The position numbers were made by a program, and so were the translations under genes. Of a stretch of 22,095 nt of DNA, positions 15,979-22,095 are shown in pieces (position 1 is the stretch's first letter; each line of letters starts with the position of its first letter). The notes under the pieces are model-generated. The model did no database searches. It had not been told where the DNA came from and worked only from the letters and a program-made list of their open reading frames with translations. This DNA is from a virus, in the IMG/VR virus record IMGVR_UViG_3300033571_009783, positions 1 through 22,095 of that record. The stretch is one strand, 5' to 3'.

Positions 15979-16872
15979 TTATCTCCTTAGTTTATTGGCT
16001 TGTGCGGCATATCCTACTAAGCCTTTCTCAGCAGTTGATGCTCGCACGGTTTTTTCTAGATGATTACGGATCATAGTATCAGTGATATCACTTCTACTTA
16101 ACCCAGGGTTTCTGTCTCGCAACGAAACATATGCACTGCGATAAGATGGGTCTGATTTCAGTCTTGTGTCATCAACGCCCTTCTTAACATTTGCATCTGC
16201 AGGTGTTTTATCCGCTGCGTCAAATGTTGCTACACCAGTTTTAGATAGAGGTAAACCCAATGTTTTGCCCACTGTGGTTACAGCAGCAGCATAGTCCGGC
16301 CTTTCTCCACTTTCATCAACAAACACTGTGTCTGCATTACGAATGGCAAATGTTTCACCTTCTAGATGCAGCATGTTACGAGCCTTCATGAGATCCACTA
16401 CGGCAGTGCGTTGATCAGCGTTCCAACTTGCAGGCATTGCTGCATGTAGTTGTGTAAGATGATCTTTCAATACCATATCAGTTTTAACTCGTTGAAGTTC
16501 TGCTCTCAACTCTTCCACTGTTTGTTCTTTTTTCTTTACTGCTTCGCGTAGATTCTGCACATTGAGAGTTGGTTCTTCTGAAACATTTCTCAATTGGCTT
16601 ACAACAGTCTTGATTTGATCAAAACTATCTACTTCAAATTCACCAAGAAGTCGTGATTCCACTTCTTTCTTAGCATTAGCCGCAATACGATTGGTATCAT
16701 CTCGACTGTAGACGCGAACGCCATCGATGTAATACTTTCCGTCTCGCAACTCTACACGAGGTGTAGCAGTTGATTCAGATTTTTCTGCGTTATTGACCGC
16801 ATCAGCATCTGTGTTTGCTGGTTGTATGTTATCACCTACAACTGGTGTTCCGGTAATGACTTCATCAGTCAT
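15979..16872 (-). CDS. Capsid scaffolding protein (297 aa)
   Basis: The gene lies just before the major capsid gene and encodes a polar, acidic and coiled-coil-rich protein. The clearest coiled coil is NLREAVKKKEQTVEELRAEL (about residues 107-134). The C-terminal part is basic (NHLEKTVRAS, AQANKLRR), as in scaffolds that bind capsid protein through a basic tail. There is no protease signature. Two in-frame ATG codons are 6 bases apart: GGAG is 2 bases from the first (16878) but 8 bases from the second (16872), so the second is preferred. The segment GKYYIDGVRVYSRDDTNRIAANAKKEVESRLL is typical of phage scaffold proteins of this kind. Confidence 0.75.
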   Translation of the reverse strand: MTDEVITGTPVVGDNIQPANTDADAVNNAEKSESTATPRVELRDGKYYIDGVRVYSRDDTNRIAANAKKEVESRLLGEFEVDSFDQIKTVVSQLRNVSEEPTLNVQNLREAVKKKEQTVEELRAELQRVKTDMVLKDHLTQLHAAMPASWNADQRTAVVDLMKARNMLHLEGETFAIRNADTVFVDESGERPDYAAAVTTVGKTLGLPLSKTGVATFDAADKTPADANVKKGVDDTRLKSDPSYRSAYVSLRDRNPGLSRSDITDTMIRNHLEKTVRASTAEKGLVGYAAQANKLRR

Positions 16873-16920
16873 GTTCATATCTCCTTGTTATCGTAAGAAG
16901 TAAACGCTATAGTCAAGATA

Positions 16921-18975
16921 TTAGAAACCATTGTCTGTTGTACTGGCCTTGAACAACTGTTCCAGTCTCTGGCGTATCTTGTCACGCATCTCCTGTTTGA
17001 ACTGTTGATTAATCAACTGTTCTTCTCTGTTTGCAGAACCATTTTCTGTTTCTGTTTCTGCGGCTTCAATGGCACCACTCATTGGTGCATTTGAATCTGT
17101 GATTGGTCCACCTGTGATCCAAGCATCGCAGGTTCTGTTGCTGGCGCACTTGAAGTCAAATGCTTCGCAGTAACCTAGGTCACCTGCGGCAACTGTATCC
17201 CACTCGCTGCCTGTTGCTCCACCCGCGGCTAAGCCAGTGTCAATGCACTGTAGCATCTTGGAGGTTTGGATAAATGCAGCACAATTGCCACAGCGTGATT
17301 GCTTGGCTTGATCAACTGTAACACTCCACTTATCTGCTAGGCGCTCCCAGAACTCATCGTTGGGTTGTGAGGGATTTAGAGGACCATATGCTGCACCATC
17401 GATAGCACTTTGACGATTCTTAAGATTTACGCTTACGTCTTGTGTTGCTACTGGGCATGCAGCACCCGTGGCATATTCTTCGGCTTCCATGCCTTCATTG
17501 GCATATTCTTCTTCTTCGGATTCATCCTCGGACTCGCCGGTTAGTTCTTCATATTTTTGCAGTGTCTGCATCATTAGATCAACTTCTTTGAGTTCGATCT
17601 CTAGTGCGCGACGATTGTATTGACGATTGTAACTGATACTGAAATCTTCGGGCTTGATCATGTTCAACCAATCAAACCAAATGTCCCAAAGTTTGGCTTC
17701 ACCATTCTCTAAGTTGGTGGCCTTACGACGAATCATTGCGCTGAGTTTGTCATCAAAGATTTCAATTTGTGCGCCACTGTTGGCAGCACGGATTAGGTCT
17801 TCACTGCGCAACATGGCAATCTGACTTAGTTTTTGCACCATGTTGTCAATTAGATCGCGTATCTCGCTGATAGCATCTAGTGGTGGTGCTTTGAATTCGT
17901 ATACATGGGTTGGTGTGCCTGTTAGGCTGGCCTGCACCTTAACCAATGCACCTGGCTCTGCACCCACTTGACCATCATTGAGTTGGTGTGTATTCTCGTC
18001 GACCACAAGTGTGGGATGACTTCCGTAAGCAATAGCACTGTAAATTTCTGCGTTATGGCTGTAGATACTGCGTTGGATCTGTGCAATGTCTTGAATAACT
18101 GTAGTACCAATGTTATTGTATACTTTGGTGCTTTGATAGAATGTCTTAACAGGAATGTAACCTAGTTCATTGATTTGAACAATGCGGAAGATACCGTCAT
18201 CTAATTGTTCCAATGCCGGACTATCCACTGGAGGAGCATAATCTTTGCGGTTTTCACCTTTGCCCACAAACACAGTTTCTACTGTGGCGTCTGTGAAGTA
18301 TCTATACACAGTGTGAAGATCTGAATCATCCACACGCACCACAAGGCGGCGTAGTTTTAGATTGCCATCAACGTCAAAAAAGTATTCCCAGTTAGTAACA
18401 TCTAATGGAGTATGAATTCTCCATTTTGGAATGTCACTGCCCACTGGCTTGATGCAACTTACATGGCATACACCAAAGATGGTTGTATACATGTCTACCA
18501 GGCTCATGAATTCATTGATTGATTCACCTTCGCCCGAAACATCACTTAAGAATTCTTCTACTTCAGGTGTTTCTGGTAATGTACGCTGTGGTGGATTGCG
18601 GAATAGGATCGCATTGTATTCTGCTACAATCAGTTTAACAAAATTGTATAATGCAGTGTTGTCTAACTTCTCACCATAGAAGTTACCAGTGGTGCTGACA
18701 TCTTGACCATAGCGCACAGCATTTTCACTGTTGCTGTAAGATGTTTTAGCAATTTGACTTTTGTATTTTGCAACTATGCTGCCATCACTGGCAAGGTCAT
18801 AGGTGTTTATTGTCTCACTGGGAGTGGCCAAGTCCGCTGCATAAGCGCGAAGATACTTGGCTCTTTTGTATTCAGTGCCGCCCAACCAACTGTTGTAGCA
18901 CACTAACCAATCACTGCTATAACGATCGTATAGGCTATGATTGGTCGTAATAAAGTTTATATAGGGGTCAGCCAC
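16921..18975 (-). CDS. Portal protein with Cys-rich C-terminal extension (684 aa)
   Basis: It starts at GTG 18975 with an AGGAG box 8 bases upstream. The core (about residues 30-480) is portal-like: YKRAKYLRAYAAD, LYNFVKLIVAEYNAILFRNPP, YFFDVDGNLKLRRLVVRV, a helix-rich stem TTVIQDIAQIQRSIYSHNAE, IRDLIDNMVQKLSQIAMLRS and KLWDIWFDWLN. An acidic linker (ESEDESEEEEYANEG, about 485-505) is followed by an extra domain with six Cys at 562, 565, 577, 603, 610 and 616 (CGNC, LQC, LGYC, DFKC, RTC), ending in AWITGGPI. This resembles the Cys pattern of HiPIP-like iron-sulphur modules and is discussed under findings. The far C-terminus is a charged helix (EEQLINQQFKQEMRDKIRQR). The portal forms the DNA channel and packaging motor docking site. 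Confidence 0.88.
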   Translation of the reverse strand: MADPYINFITTNHSLYDRYSSDWLVCYNSWLGGTEYKRAKYLRAYAADLATPSETINTYDLASDGSIVAKYKSQIAKTSYSNSENAVRYGQDVSTTGNFYGEKLDNTALYNFVKLIVAEYNAILFRNPPQRTLPETPEVEEFLSDVSGEGESINEFMSLVDMYTTIFGVCHVSCIKPVGSDIPKWRIHTPLDVTNWEYFFDVDGNLKLRRLVVRVDDSDLHTVYRYFTDATVETVFVGKGENRKDYAPPVDSPALEQLDDGIFRIVQINELGYIPVKTFYQSTKVYNNIGTTVIQDIAQIQRSIYSHNAEIYSAIAYGSHPTLVVDENTHQLNDGQVGAEPGALVKVQASLTGTPTHVYEFKAPPLDAISEIRDLIDNMVQKLSQIAMLRSEDLIRAANSGAQIEIFDDKLSAMIRRKATNLENGEAKLWDIWFDWLNMIKPEDFSISYNRQYNRRALEIELKEVDLMMQTLQKYEELTGESEDESEEEEYANEGMEAEEYATGAACPVATQDVSVNLKNRQSAIDGAAYGPLNPSQPNDEFWERLADKWSVTVDQAKQSRCGNCAAFIQTSKMLQCIDTGLAAGGATGSEWDTVAAGDLGYCEAFDFKCASNRTCDAWITGGPITDSNAPMSGAIEAAETETENGSANREEQLINQQFKQEMRDKIRQRLEQLFKASTTDNGF

Positions 18976-19019
18976 AGGCGTGCTCCTGACATGTCATGTT
19001 TGTAACCGGTTTGCGATAT

Positions 19020-19063
19020 ATCATTACTATTTATGTCTTTGATGTCAAAAGGCGGTATTTATA
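19020..19063 (-). promoter_or_regulatory. Promoter region upstream of portal: TATAAATA and TTGACA boxes
   Basis: Within the 83-base leader before the portal lie a perfect TATAAATA (19063-19056, overlapping the stop of the upstream small gene), a perfect TTGACA (19048-19043), CATAAATA (19035-19028), and AATGAT (19025-19020) at 17-base spacing from TTGACA. The first and third fit the T4-type late consensus (NATAAATA). The TTGACA/AATGAT pair fits a host sigma70 promoter with a weak -10. Either could drive the head gene transcript. Confidence 0.5.
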
Positions 19064-19226
19064 GTCTAATTACGGCTGAATCAACTACATCATCAGGCAA
19101 TGGCTGTGCAATCACAGGCACACGCGGTCCTTTATACACTGCGTTCTTGCGTGCTTGATTTCTCCGAGTTCTCTTTTGCTGCAATCTCTTTTGCCTCTGC
19201 AATCCTTTTGCGGATAATTTCTTCAT
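19059..19226 (-). CDS. Small highly basic protein, nested start (55 aa)
   Basis: This is a short gene overlooked by length cut-offs. The start is ATG 19226 (an in-frame ATG at 19229 is too close to the box), with GGAGG 6 bases upstream. The first 95 bases overlap the preceding gene in another frame. The N-terminal half is very basic (KGLQRQKRLQQKRTRRNQAR) and the C-terminal half is hydrophobic/acidic (VPVIAQPLPDDVVDSAVIRL). The layout suggests a nucleic-acid-binding segment followed by a structured tail. No family is recognised. It directly precedes the portal leader. The strong ribosome binding site and coherent composition make it likely real. Confidence 0.6.
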   Translation of the reverse strand: MKKLSAKGLQRQKRLQQKRTRRNQARKNAVYKGPRVPVIAQPLPDDVVDSAVIRL

Positions 19227-19422
19227 CATATACCTCCATTATGCATTCTGCGTTGTATGATCCTGTCTTAAGACCATAGTATCTTACGATTCGTTGTGCA
19301 TCATCTTGATCACGGCAAGGCCATGCTCGCACAACATGATATAATTGTTTTGTCTTAGGCCATATATAATCAAATTTGGCCTGCACATACAATTCACCGT
19401 TCTTTAGGTTCTGTAACCACAT
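19132..19422 (-). CDS. Unknown protein with long C-terminal helix (96 aa)
   Basis: I chose ATG 19422 because AGAGGAA lies about 8 bases upstream; the longer frame (to 19476) has no comparable signal. The N-terminal 65 residues look globular and contain GELYVQAKFDYIWPKTKQLYHVVRAWPC and DDAQRIVRYYG, a beta-strand-rich small domain. The C-terminal part is a charged helix (EEIIRKRIAEAKEIAAKENS). The gene overlaps the 49-aa gene by 29 bases and the basic 55-aa gene by 95 bases. I do not recognise the family. Its place in the operon between terminase and portal suggests an accessory role in packaging or host takeover. Confidence 0.6.
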   Translation of the reverse strand: MWLQNLKNGELYVQAKFDYIWPKTKQLYHVVRAWPCRDQDDAQRIVRYYGLKTGSYNAECIMEVYDEEIIRKRIAEAKEIAAKENSEKSSTQERSV

Positions 19423-19543
19423 CTTTAGGTTCCTCTTTTGGTTTCTTACCAAATATTTTGTCCCAGTTATCTTCAAACTGTTTCTTATCTTCTATGGGCC
19501 GCGGCCGGCTGCCCTTACCGCCGTGTGTGGCTTTATACCCCAT
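19394..19543 (-). CDS. Small protein with WDKIFG motif (49 aa)
   Basis: ATG 19543 lies inside the end of the upstream glycosyltransferase gene (11-base overlap), with a GGAGAA box. The sequence runs MGYKATHGGKGSRPRPIEDK, then an acidic/aromatic stretch DNWDKIFGKKPKEEP. Small phage proteins with G-K-G-x-x-x-R-P near the start and W-D-x-I-F-G near the end are, from memory, common in tailed phages near terminase or portal genes, with unknown function. The C-terminal Lys/Glu tail is likely disordered. A second protein in this window shares the WD(K/R)IFG motif. Confidence 0.65.
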   Translation of the reverse strand: MGYKATHGGKGSRPRPIEDKKQFEDNWDKIFGKKPKEEPKDVVTEPKER

Positions 19544-20243
19544 GCTGTTCTCCTAAACGCATCATTGTTTGTAATCTGTTGGCACTGCCTCTGCTGCCAT
19601 GCACATGCACTGCACATGCTTGGGCTATGTCAATGCCGTTAAAACTGTTATTAAAATTTATGTCATTGCTGAGGTATTGATAGGCTAATACAGGCTGTAA
19701 GAAGTCCGCAACATTGCTGCTTTGACTCCACTGCATGGCATTGTAGATCACTTGCTCCGAATCCCAACGATTCCAATCAAAGTTTTCTAACATACGAAAA
19801 CCCAAATCCCATGTGCTCTCACTCATGGTCTGTGGATAGTAGCGTATGCCACAGTTGAAGAAGTGTGGTAGATCTAGTTGGTAATGATGATCGTAGGTGG
19901 CAGTGGGTTCAGTGTAGTTGAACATGCTGAAATGGTTTGTGGTGCCAAACACAGTGTAGGCATTAACGAACACTACATCTAGGTCTGCGTAAAGTATGTT
20001 GTGACCTTCACGCCATAGATCATATATTTCTTTAAAGTTCTCAACAAACACAGTTCTAATATTATCCGCAGTGCCGGTGAACACATGCACACCATCTAGA
20101 TCCACAATATGCTGCCCCGCAGTTGCAGTCATGATCTGTTGCATTTGATCATAATTGGCCACAAGGTTGGCTTCACCAGATCTATTGTTATACCAACGGC
20201 TGTGATCCTGCACAGTGTAATTTTTAGTTACTAATATGTTCAT
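19533..20243 (-). CDS. Glycosyltransferase-like protein, GT-A fold (236 aa)
   Basis: The protein has the layout of a nucleotide-sugar transferase of the GT-A type. It has NILYADLDVVFVNAYTVFG with a DLD metal/sugar-nucleotide motif at residues 87-89, then FFNCGIRYYP (128-137) and RWDSEQVIYNAM (159-170), the usual acceptor-side D-x-EQ motif. A late His motif, VHVHGSRGS (212-220), is consistent with the second metal ligand. Its length is short but complete for the catalytic domain, and there is no membrane segment or signal peptide, so it should act in the cytoplasm. The donor and acceptor are unknown. The gene overlaps its neighbours on both sides, so it is part of the late operon and not a loose insertion. 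Activity is inferred. Confidence 0.7.
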   Translation of the reverse strand: MNILVTKNYTVQDHSRWYNNRSGEANLVANYDQMQQIMTATAGQHIVDLDGVHVFTGTADNIRTVFVENFKEIYDLWREGHNILYADLDVVFVNAYTVFGTTNHFSMFNYTEPTATYDHHYQLDLPHFFNCGIRYYPQTMSESTWDLGFRMLENFDWNRWDSEQVIYNAMQWSQSSNVADFLQPVLAYQYLSNDINFNNSFNGIDIAQACAVHVHGSRGSANRLQTMMRLGEQHGV

Positions 20244-20400
20244 TGCTGTTTACTGGATTGTTCTTGCGTGCTAACAGTCGATAGCGTCGTACACGGCGAT
20301 ATAATTCACTGTTGCTTAACATATGTTCAATGCGTTGATCATCACTGAGGCTGTGCCACTGTTGACGCCAACTTATACCGCGTTTAATTGTTGTAGTCAT
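20224..20400 (-). CDS. Small unknown protein (58 aa)
   Basis: Start ATG 20400 overlaps the methyltransferase stop by 17 bases; the longer reading from 20460 would lie deeper inside that gene without a better ribosome site. The protein is basic and helical: SWRQQWHSLSDDQRIEHMLS, then SELYRRVRRYRLLARKN. It ends inside the start of the glycosyltransferase gene (20-base overlap), so translation of the three genes is probably coupled. The only upstream box is a weak GTGGA. The function is unknown. It may be a small partner of the two enzymes on either side. Confidence 0.55.
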   Translation of the reverse strand: MTTTIKRGISWRQQWHSLSDDQRIEHMLSNSELYRRVRRYRLLARKNNPVNSNEHISN

Positions 20401-21001
20401 TATTGTCCACAAAGATATAATTTTCGCCAACTTGCTCACTGAGGCGATAGTTCCAATCAACCAATGTTTTTAAAATATTGTTGCGGATCAAAAATGGTGT
20501 AGCATTCAGTATCTCAATCATCAACACTGGGCGTGATCCAAGGATAGTTTGTTCTGCGCCACGCAATACCTGTAACTCATGACCTTCGACATCAATCTTA
20601 ATTAGATCGACATTGGTTAAACCATAACTGTCCAGTGTAGCACAAGGAATGGTTATGCCTGAATCTGTAACACGGCTCATGCCACTGTTGGCAATCGCAG
20701 GACTAAAGTTAACAGTACCCCGATGATCACTGAGTGCAACTGTGTGTATGGTGCAGCGGTTATTGAATACATTTACTGCCAAACACTGTGCGTGCTCACT
20801 GTGTGCTTCAAATGCAACCACAGCATCGAAGTCTAGAACCAAACGCTGACTCCAATAGCCCACATGTGCGCCTATGTCAACTGCAACACGATTGTTATGC
20901 ACATGATCCATCACACGATTGTAATCAAATTGTTCATATCCAGGTCGCGTGGTAAAAAATTCATCACCATCAGGTAACCACATACCATTACTCTTTTTCA
21001 T
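20384..21001 (-). CDS. FkbM-family methyltransferase (205 aa)
   Basis: This is an S-adenosylmethionine-dependent methyltransferase of the FkbM class. The SAM-binding motif VAVDIGAHVGYWS spans residues 39-51, followed by VVAFEAHSEHAQCLAVNV (61-78). The family signature IKIDVEGHELQVLRGAE lies at 134-150, then RPVLMIEI. FkbM proteins usually O-methylate sugars or polyketides. I chose ATG 21001 (MKKSNGMWLPDG...), with AAAGG upstream and a 14-base overlap with the previous gene. The frame reaching 21064 lies mostly inside that gene and is less likely. In context with the glycosyltransferase downstream, a role in modifying a glycan is the best inference. A metabolic or protein substrate is not excluded. 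Confidence 0.82.
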   Translation of the reverse strand: MKKSNGMWLPDGDEFFTTRPGYEQFDYNRVMDHVHNNRVAVDIGAHVGYWSQRLVLDFDAVVAFEAHSEHAQCLAVNVFNNRCTIHTVALSDHRGTVNFSPAIANSGMSRVTDSGITIPCATLDSYGLTNVDLIKIDVEGHELQVLRGAEQTILGSRPVLMIEILNATPFLIRNNILKTLVDWNYRLSEQVGENYIFVDNNDYNN

Positions 21002-21212
21002 CTTCAGTGCCTTTATTTCCAAATATTCTATCCCAACCATCTTTGTAAGCATCGCTGGCGCCACCTACTCTGCTGCCACTGCTCACACTGCCCCGTCCAC
21101 TGAAACCTTCGCTGATATCGCGTGCTTGTTTAAGCACTGGCGTTTCATTGATTATCTTTTCATTCTTTTTCCATTGTGCAGAATTTTTTGGTGGTGGTGG
21201 TGCGCCCTTCAT
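20988..21212 (-). CDS. Small protein with WDRIFG motif (74 aa)
   Basis: ATG 21212 overlaps the upstream stop (ATGA). The protein starts MKGAPPPPKNSAQWKKNEKI, has a Gly/Ser-rich low-complexity middle (GFSGRGSVSSGSRVGG), and ends in DAYKDGWDRIFGNKGTEDEKE. The WDRIFG segment matches the WDKIFG of the 49-aa protein at 19394-19543. No enzymatic motif is visible. The Pro/Gly/Ser content suggests a mostly disordered protein with one short binding motif. It follows the terminase operon start, so an accessory packaging or capsid assembly role is possible. Confidence 0.6.
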   Translation of the reverse strand: MKGAPPPPKNSAQWKKNEKIINETPVLKQARDISEGFSGRGSVSSGSRVGGASDAYKDGWDRIFGNKGTEDEKE

Positions 21213-21418
21213 GCATGTGCTCCTGTAGGTACTGGCATATAGTGTGTGGTCATGTGTATGACTCTGGTGCCAGGTTGTGTGTGTTGATCTAAGTGTTCTT
21301 CAGCCAATTGTTTGCAGTGTTCTAGGTTTGAACCTATGAAACTTTTAACATAAGCATCTCCCTCAGGTGGGAAAATCTTTAACATCATTTTTACTGATCT
21401 GTGTAGTATTTTGCTCAT
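21209..21418 (-). CDS. Small unknown protein (69 aa)
   Basis: The ORF overlaps the terminase stop (ATGA at 21415-21418) and the next start (ATGA at 21209-21212), so it is translationally coupled on both sides. It encodes MSKILHRSVKMMLKIFPPEG, then AYVKSFIGSNLEHCKQLAEEHLDQ and a beta-like end RVIHMTTHYMPVPTG. It is a small mixed alpha/beta protein with no recognisable family, membrane segment or signal. Confidence 0.6.
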   Translation of the reverse strand: MSKILHRSVKMMLKIFPPEGDAYVKSFIGSNLEHCKQLAEEHLDQHTQPGTRVIHMTTHYMPVPTGAHA

Positions 21419-22095
21419 CGGTGCATTACCTTGCCCATTTGTCTATATGATTTACCACTGCTCATGCTGTTAAGCATTTTAAGTGGATAGTTCTTGTGAA
21501 CCAAATATCTCAGTGCGTCTGCCATATGGTCATAACCACTGTCTTTGTCAGGCACTCGTGTGTCGGGCTTGTATACATACTTGTGCATGACTTCGCGTAA
21601 CCGTTTACATTTTGGATCAACTAATAAATTGCGTTGACCCGATCCATTGCACAACAAGGCGTTTACGCTGGCAATGGTATCTGCCACCGGTGGATTGGCT
21701 GCATCTGTGATTACTTTGAATCCGGCATTGTGTAGAATAATGTGATCACTGACACCGCCACTGTTGGTGTTTAATCTTTTGCCGGTAGCATCTGGATACA
21801 TGAATATGGGTCGTTGATATCCATAGCGTGTTCTTATTTCTGCACACATCTCGTTGGTATTGCTGCTGTGTATTTCTATTTCATCAAATACATGCAAACC
21901 TGCAGCAGTCTTTGTAGCAATAACACATACCAGCGGCGTGACGTTGAAATCAATTCCGCAATGTATAGGTGTGCCAGCATCAATGCCTGGATGTGGTACC
22001 ATGTTTGCTTCTGTGTAAGAATAAAATATCACACCAGCATAGTTTACAAACTTGGCTTCAAACTCTTGTTCAAACTCACGCTCACCCATGTCGCG
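21415..22095 (-). CDS. Terminase large subunit, C-terminal nuclease part (5' end missing)
   Basis: The frame stays open to the right edge, so the ATPase half lies outside the window; the Met at 22089 is internal. The visible part is the RNase H-like nuclease domain that cuts DNA during packaging. Counting from the internal Met at 22089, it has HCGIDFNVTPLVCVI (first acid, D47), IFMYPDATGKRLNT (second, D100) and the C-terminal GYDHMADALRYLV (D187, D191), the usual DH-x-x-DAL-R-Y motif. Other family marks are LHVFDEIEIHSSNTNEMC and VDPKCKRLREVM. The segment before, EREFEQEFEAKFVNYAGVIF, is the usual link from the ATPase domain. The following genes overlap it by ATGA. Confidence 0.92.
   Translation of the reverse strand, partial: RDMGEREFEQEFEAKFVNYAGVIFYSYTEANMVPHPGIDAGTPIHCGIDFNVTPLVCVIATKTAAGLHVFDEIEIHSSNTNEMCAEIRTRYGYQRPIFMYPDATGKRLNTNSGGVSDHIILHNAGFKVITDAANPPVADTIASVNALLCNGSGQRNLLVDPKCKRLREVMHKYVYKPDTRVPDKDSGYDHMADALRYLVHKNYPLKMLNSMSSGKSYRQMGKVMHR

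Noticed and set aside
20401-20460. Longer N-terminus for the 58-aa gene
   Set aside because: The extra codons lie entirely within the methyltransferase gene and have no better start signal.
21002-21064. Longer N-terminus for the methyltransferase
   Set aside because: The extension overlaps the 74-aa gene in another frame and would not begin at a better ribosome site; FkbM proteins of phage type start near the MWLPDGD segment.
1-22095. tRNA genes, CRISPR arrays, insertion sequences, integrase or attachment sites
   Set aside because: I looked for cloverleaf-like ends, regularly spaced direct repeats, transposase or recombinase motifs and saw none; gaps are too short to hold most of these.

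Overview
The window is about 22 kb of the structural (late) region of a tailed double-stranded DNA phage. Every gene I accept lies on the minus strand, so the biological order runs from the right end of the window to the left. The order is terminase, small genes with a methyltransferase and a glycosyltransferase, portal, scaffold, major capsid, connectors, major tail protein, tail chaperones with a programmed frameshift, tape measure, tail tip, then fibres. This lambda-like tail order, with a G/GT frameshift, a tape measure and a J-like tip and with no sheath or baseplate genes, points to a siphovirus-type virion with a long flexible tail. The LYFTAARVR-type fibre repeats, the terminase style and the Gly-rich and GxGYxxGETITI adhesin modules are familiar from uncultured marine phages. 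I see no integrase, repressor, tRNA, insertion sequence or CRISPR array. The host cannot be named from this sequence.

Right part (about 22095 to 18976): the end of the terminase large subunit (nuclease domain) is followed by a tightly overlapping run of eight small or accessory genes. Among them are an FkbM-type methyltransferase and a GT-A-like glycosyltransferase. Two of the small proteins share a C-terminal WD(K/R)IFG motif. A 55-codon gene with a good ribosome binding site lies partly inside another gene. The run ends in a short non-coding leader before the portal gene that carries a perfect TTGACA box and a perfect TATAAATA box.

Middle part (18975 to 13492): portal with an unusual Cys-rich C-terminal extension, coiled-coil scaffold, HK97-fold major capsid protein, head-tail adaptor with an EF-hand-like loop, tail terminator-like protein, and major tail protein followed by a clear intrinsic terminator.

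Middle-left part (13423 to 8537): a degenerate HNH-like gene, a small helical protein, tail assembly chaperones G and GT (slippery G GGA AAC immediately before the G stop codon), a gp10-like tail protein, the tape measure, and two distal tail/hub proteins.

Left part (8534 to 1): a GNAT-like protein, a large J-like tail tip protein, a tail-fibre assembly chaperone-like protein, a 52-aa unknown, a Gly-rich adhesin-like protein, a second short leader with TATAAATA, a fibre-associated protein, and a fibre gene of at least 933 codons that runs off the left edge.

The genes form one assembly line for packaging, capsid, tail and host recognition. Almost all junctions are ATGA or TAATG overlaps or have only a Shine-Dalgarno sequence between genes, so translation is probably coupled. 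The only gaps long enough to hold transcription signals are 18976-19058, 13424-13491 and 3576-3671, and each holds a promoter-like or terminator-like element. No gene-free stretch exceeds 100 bases.
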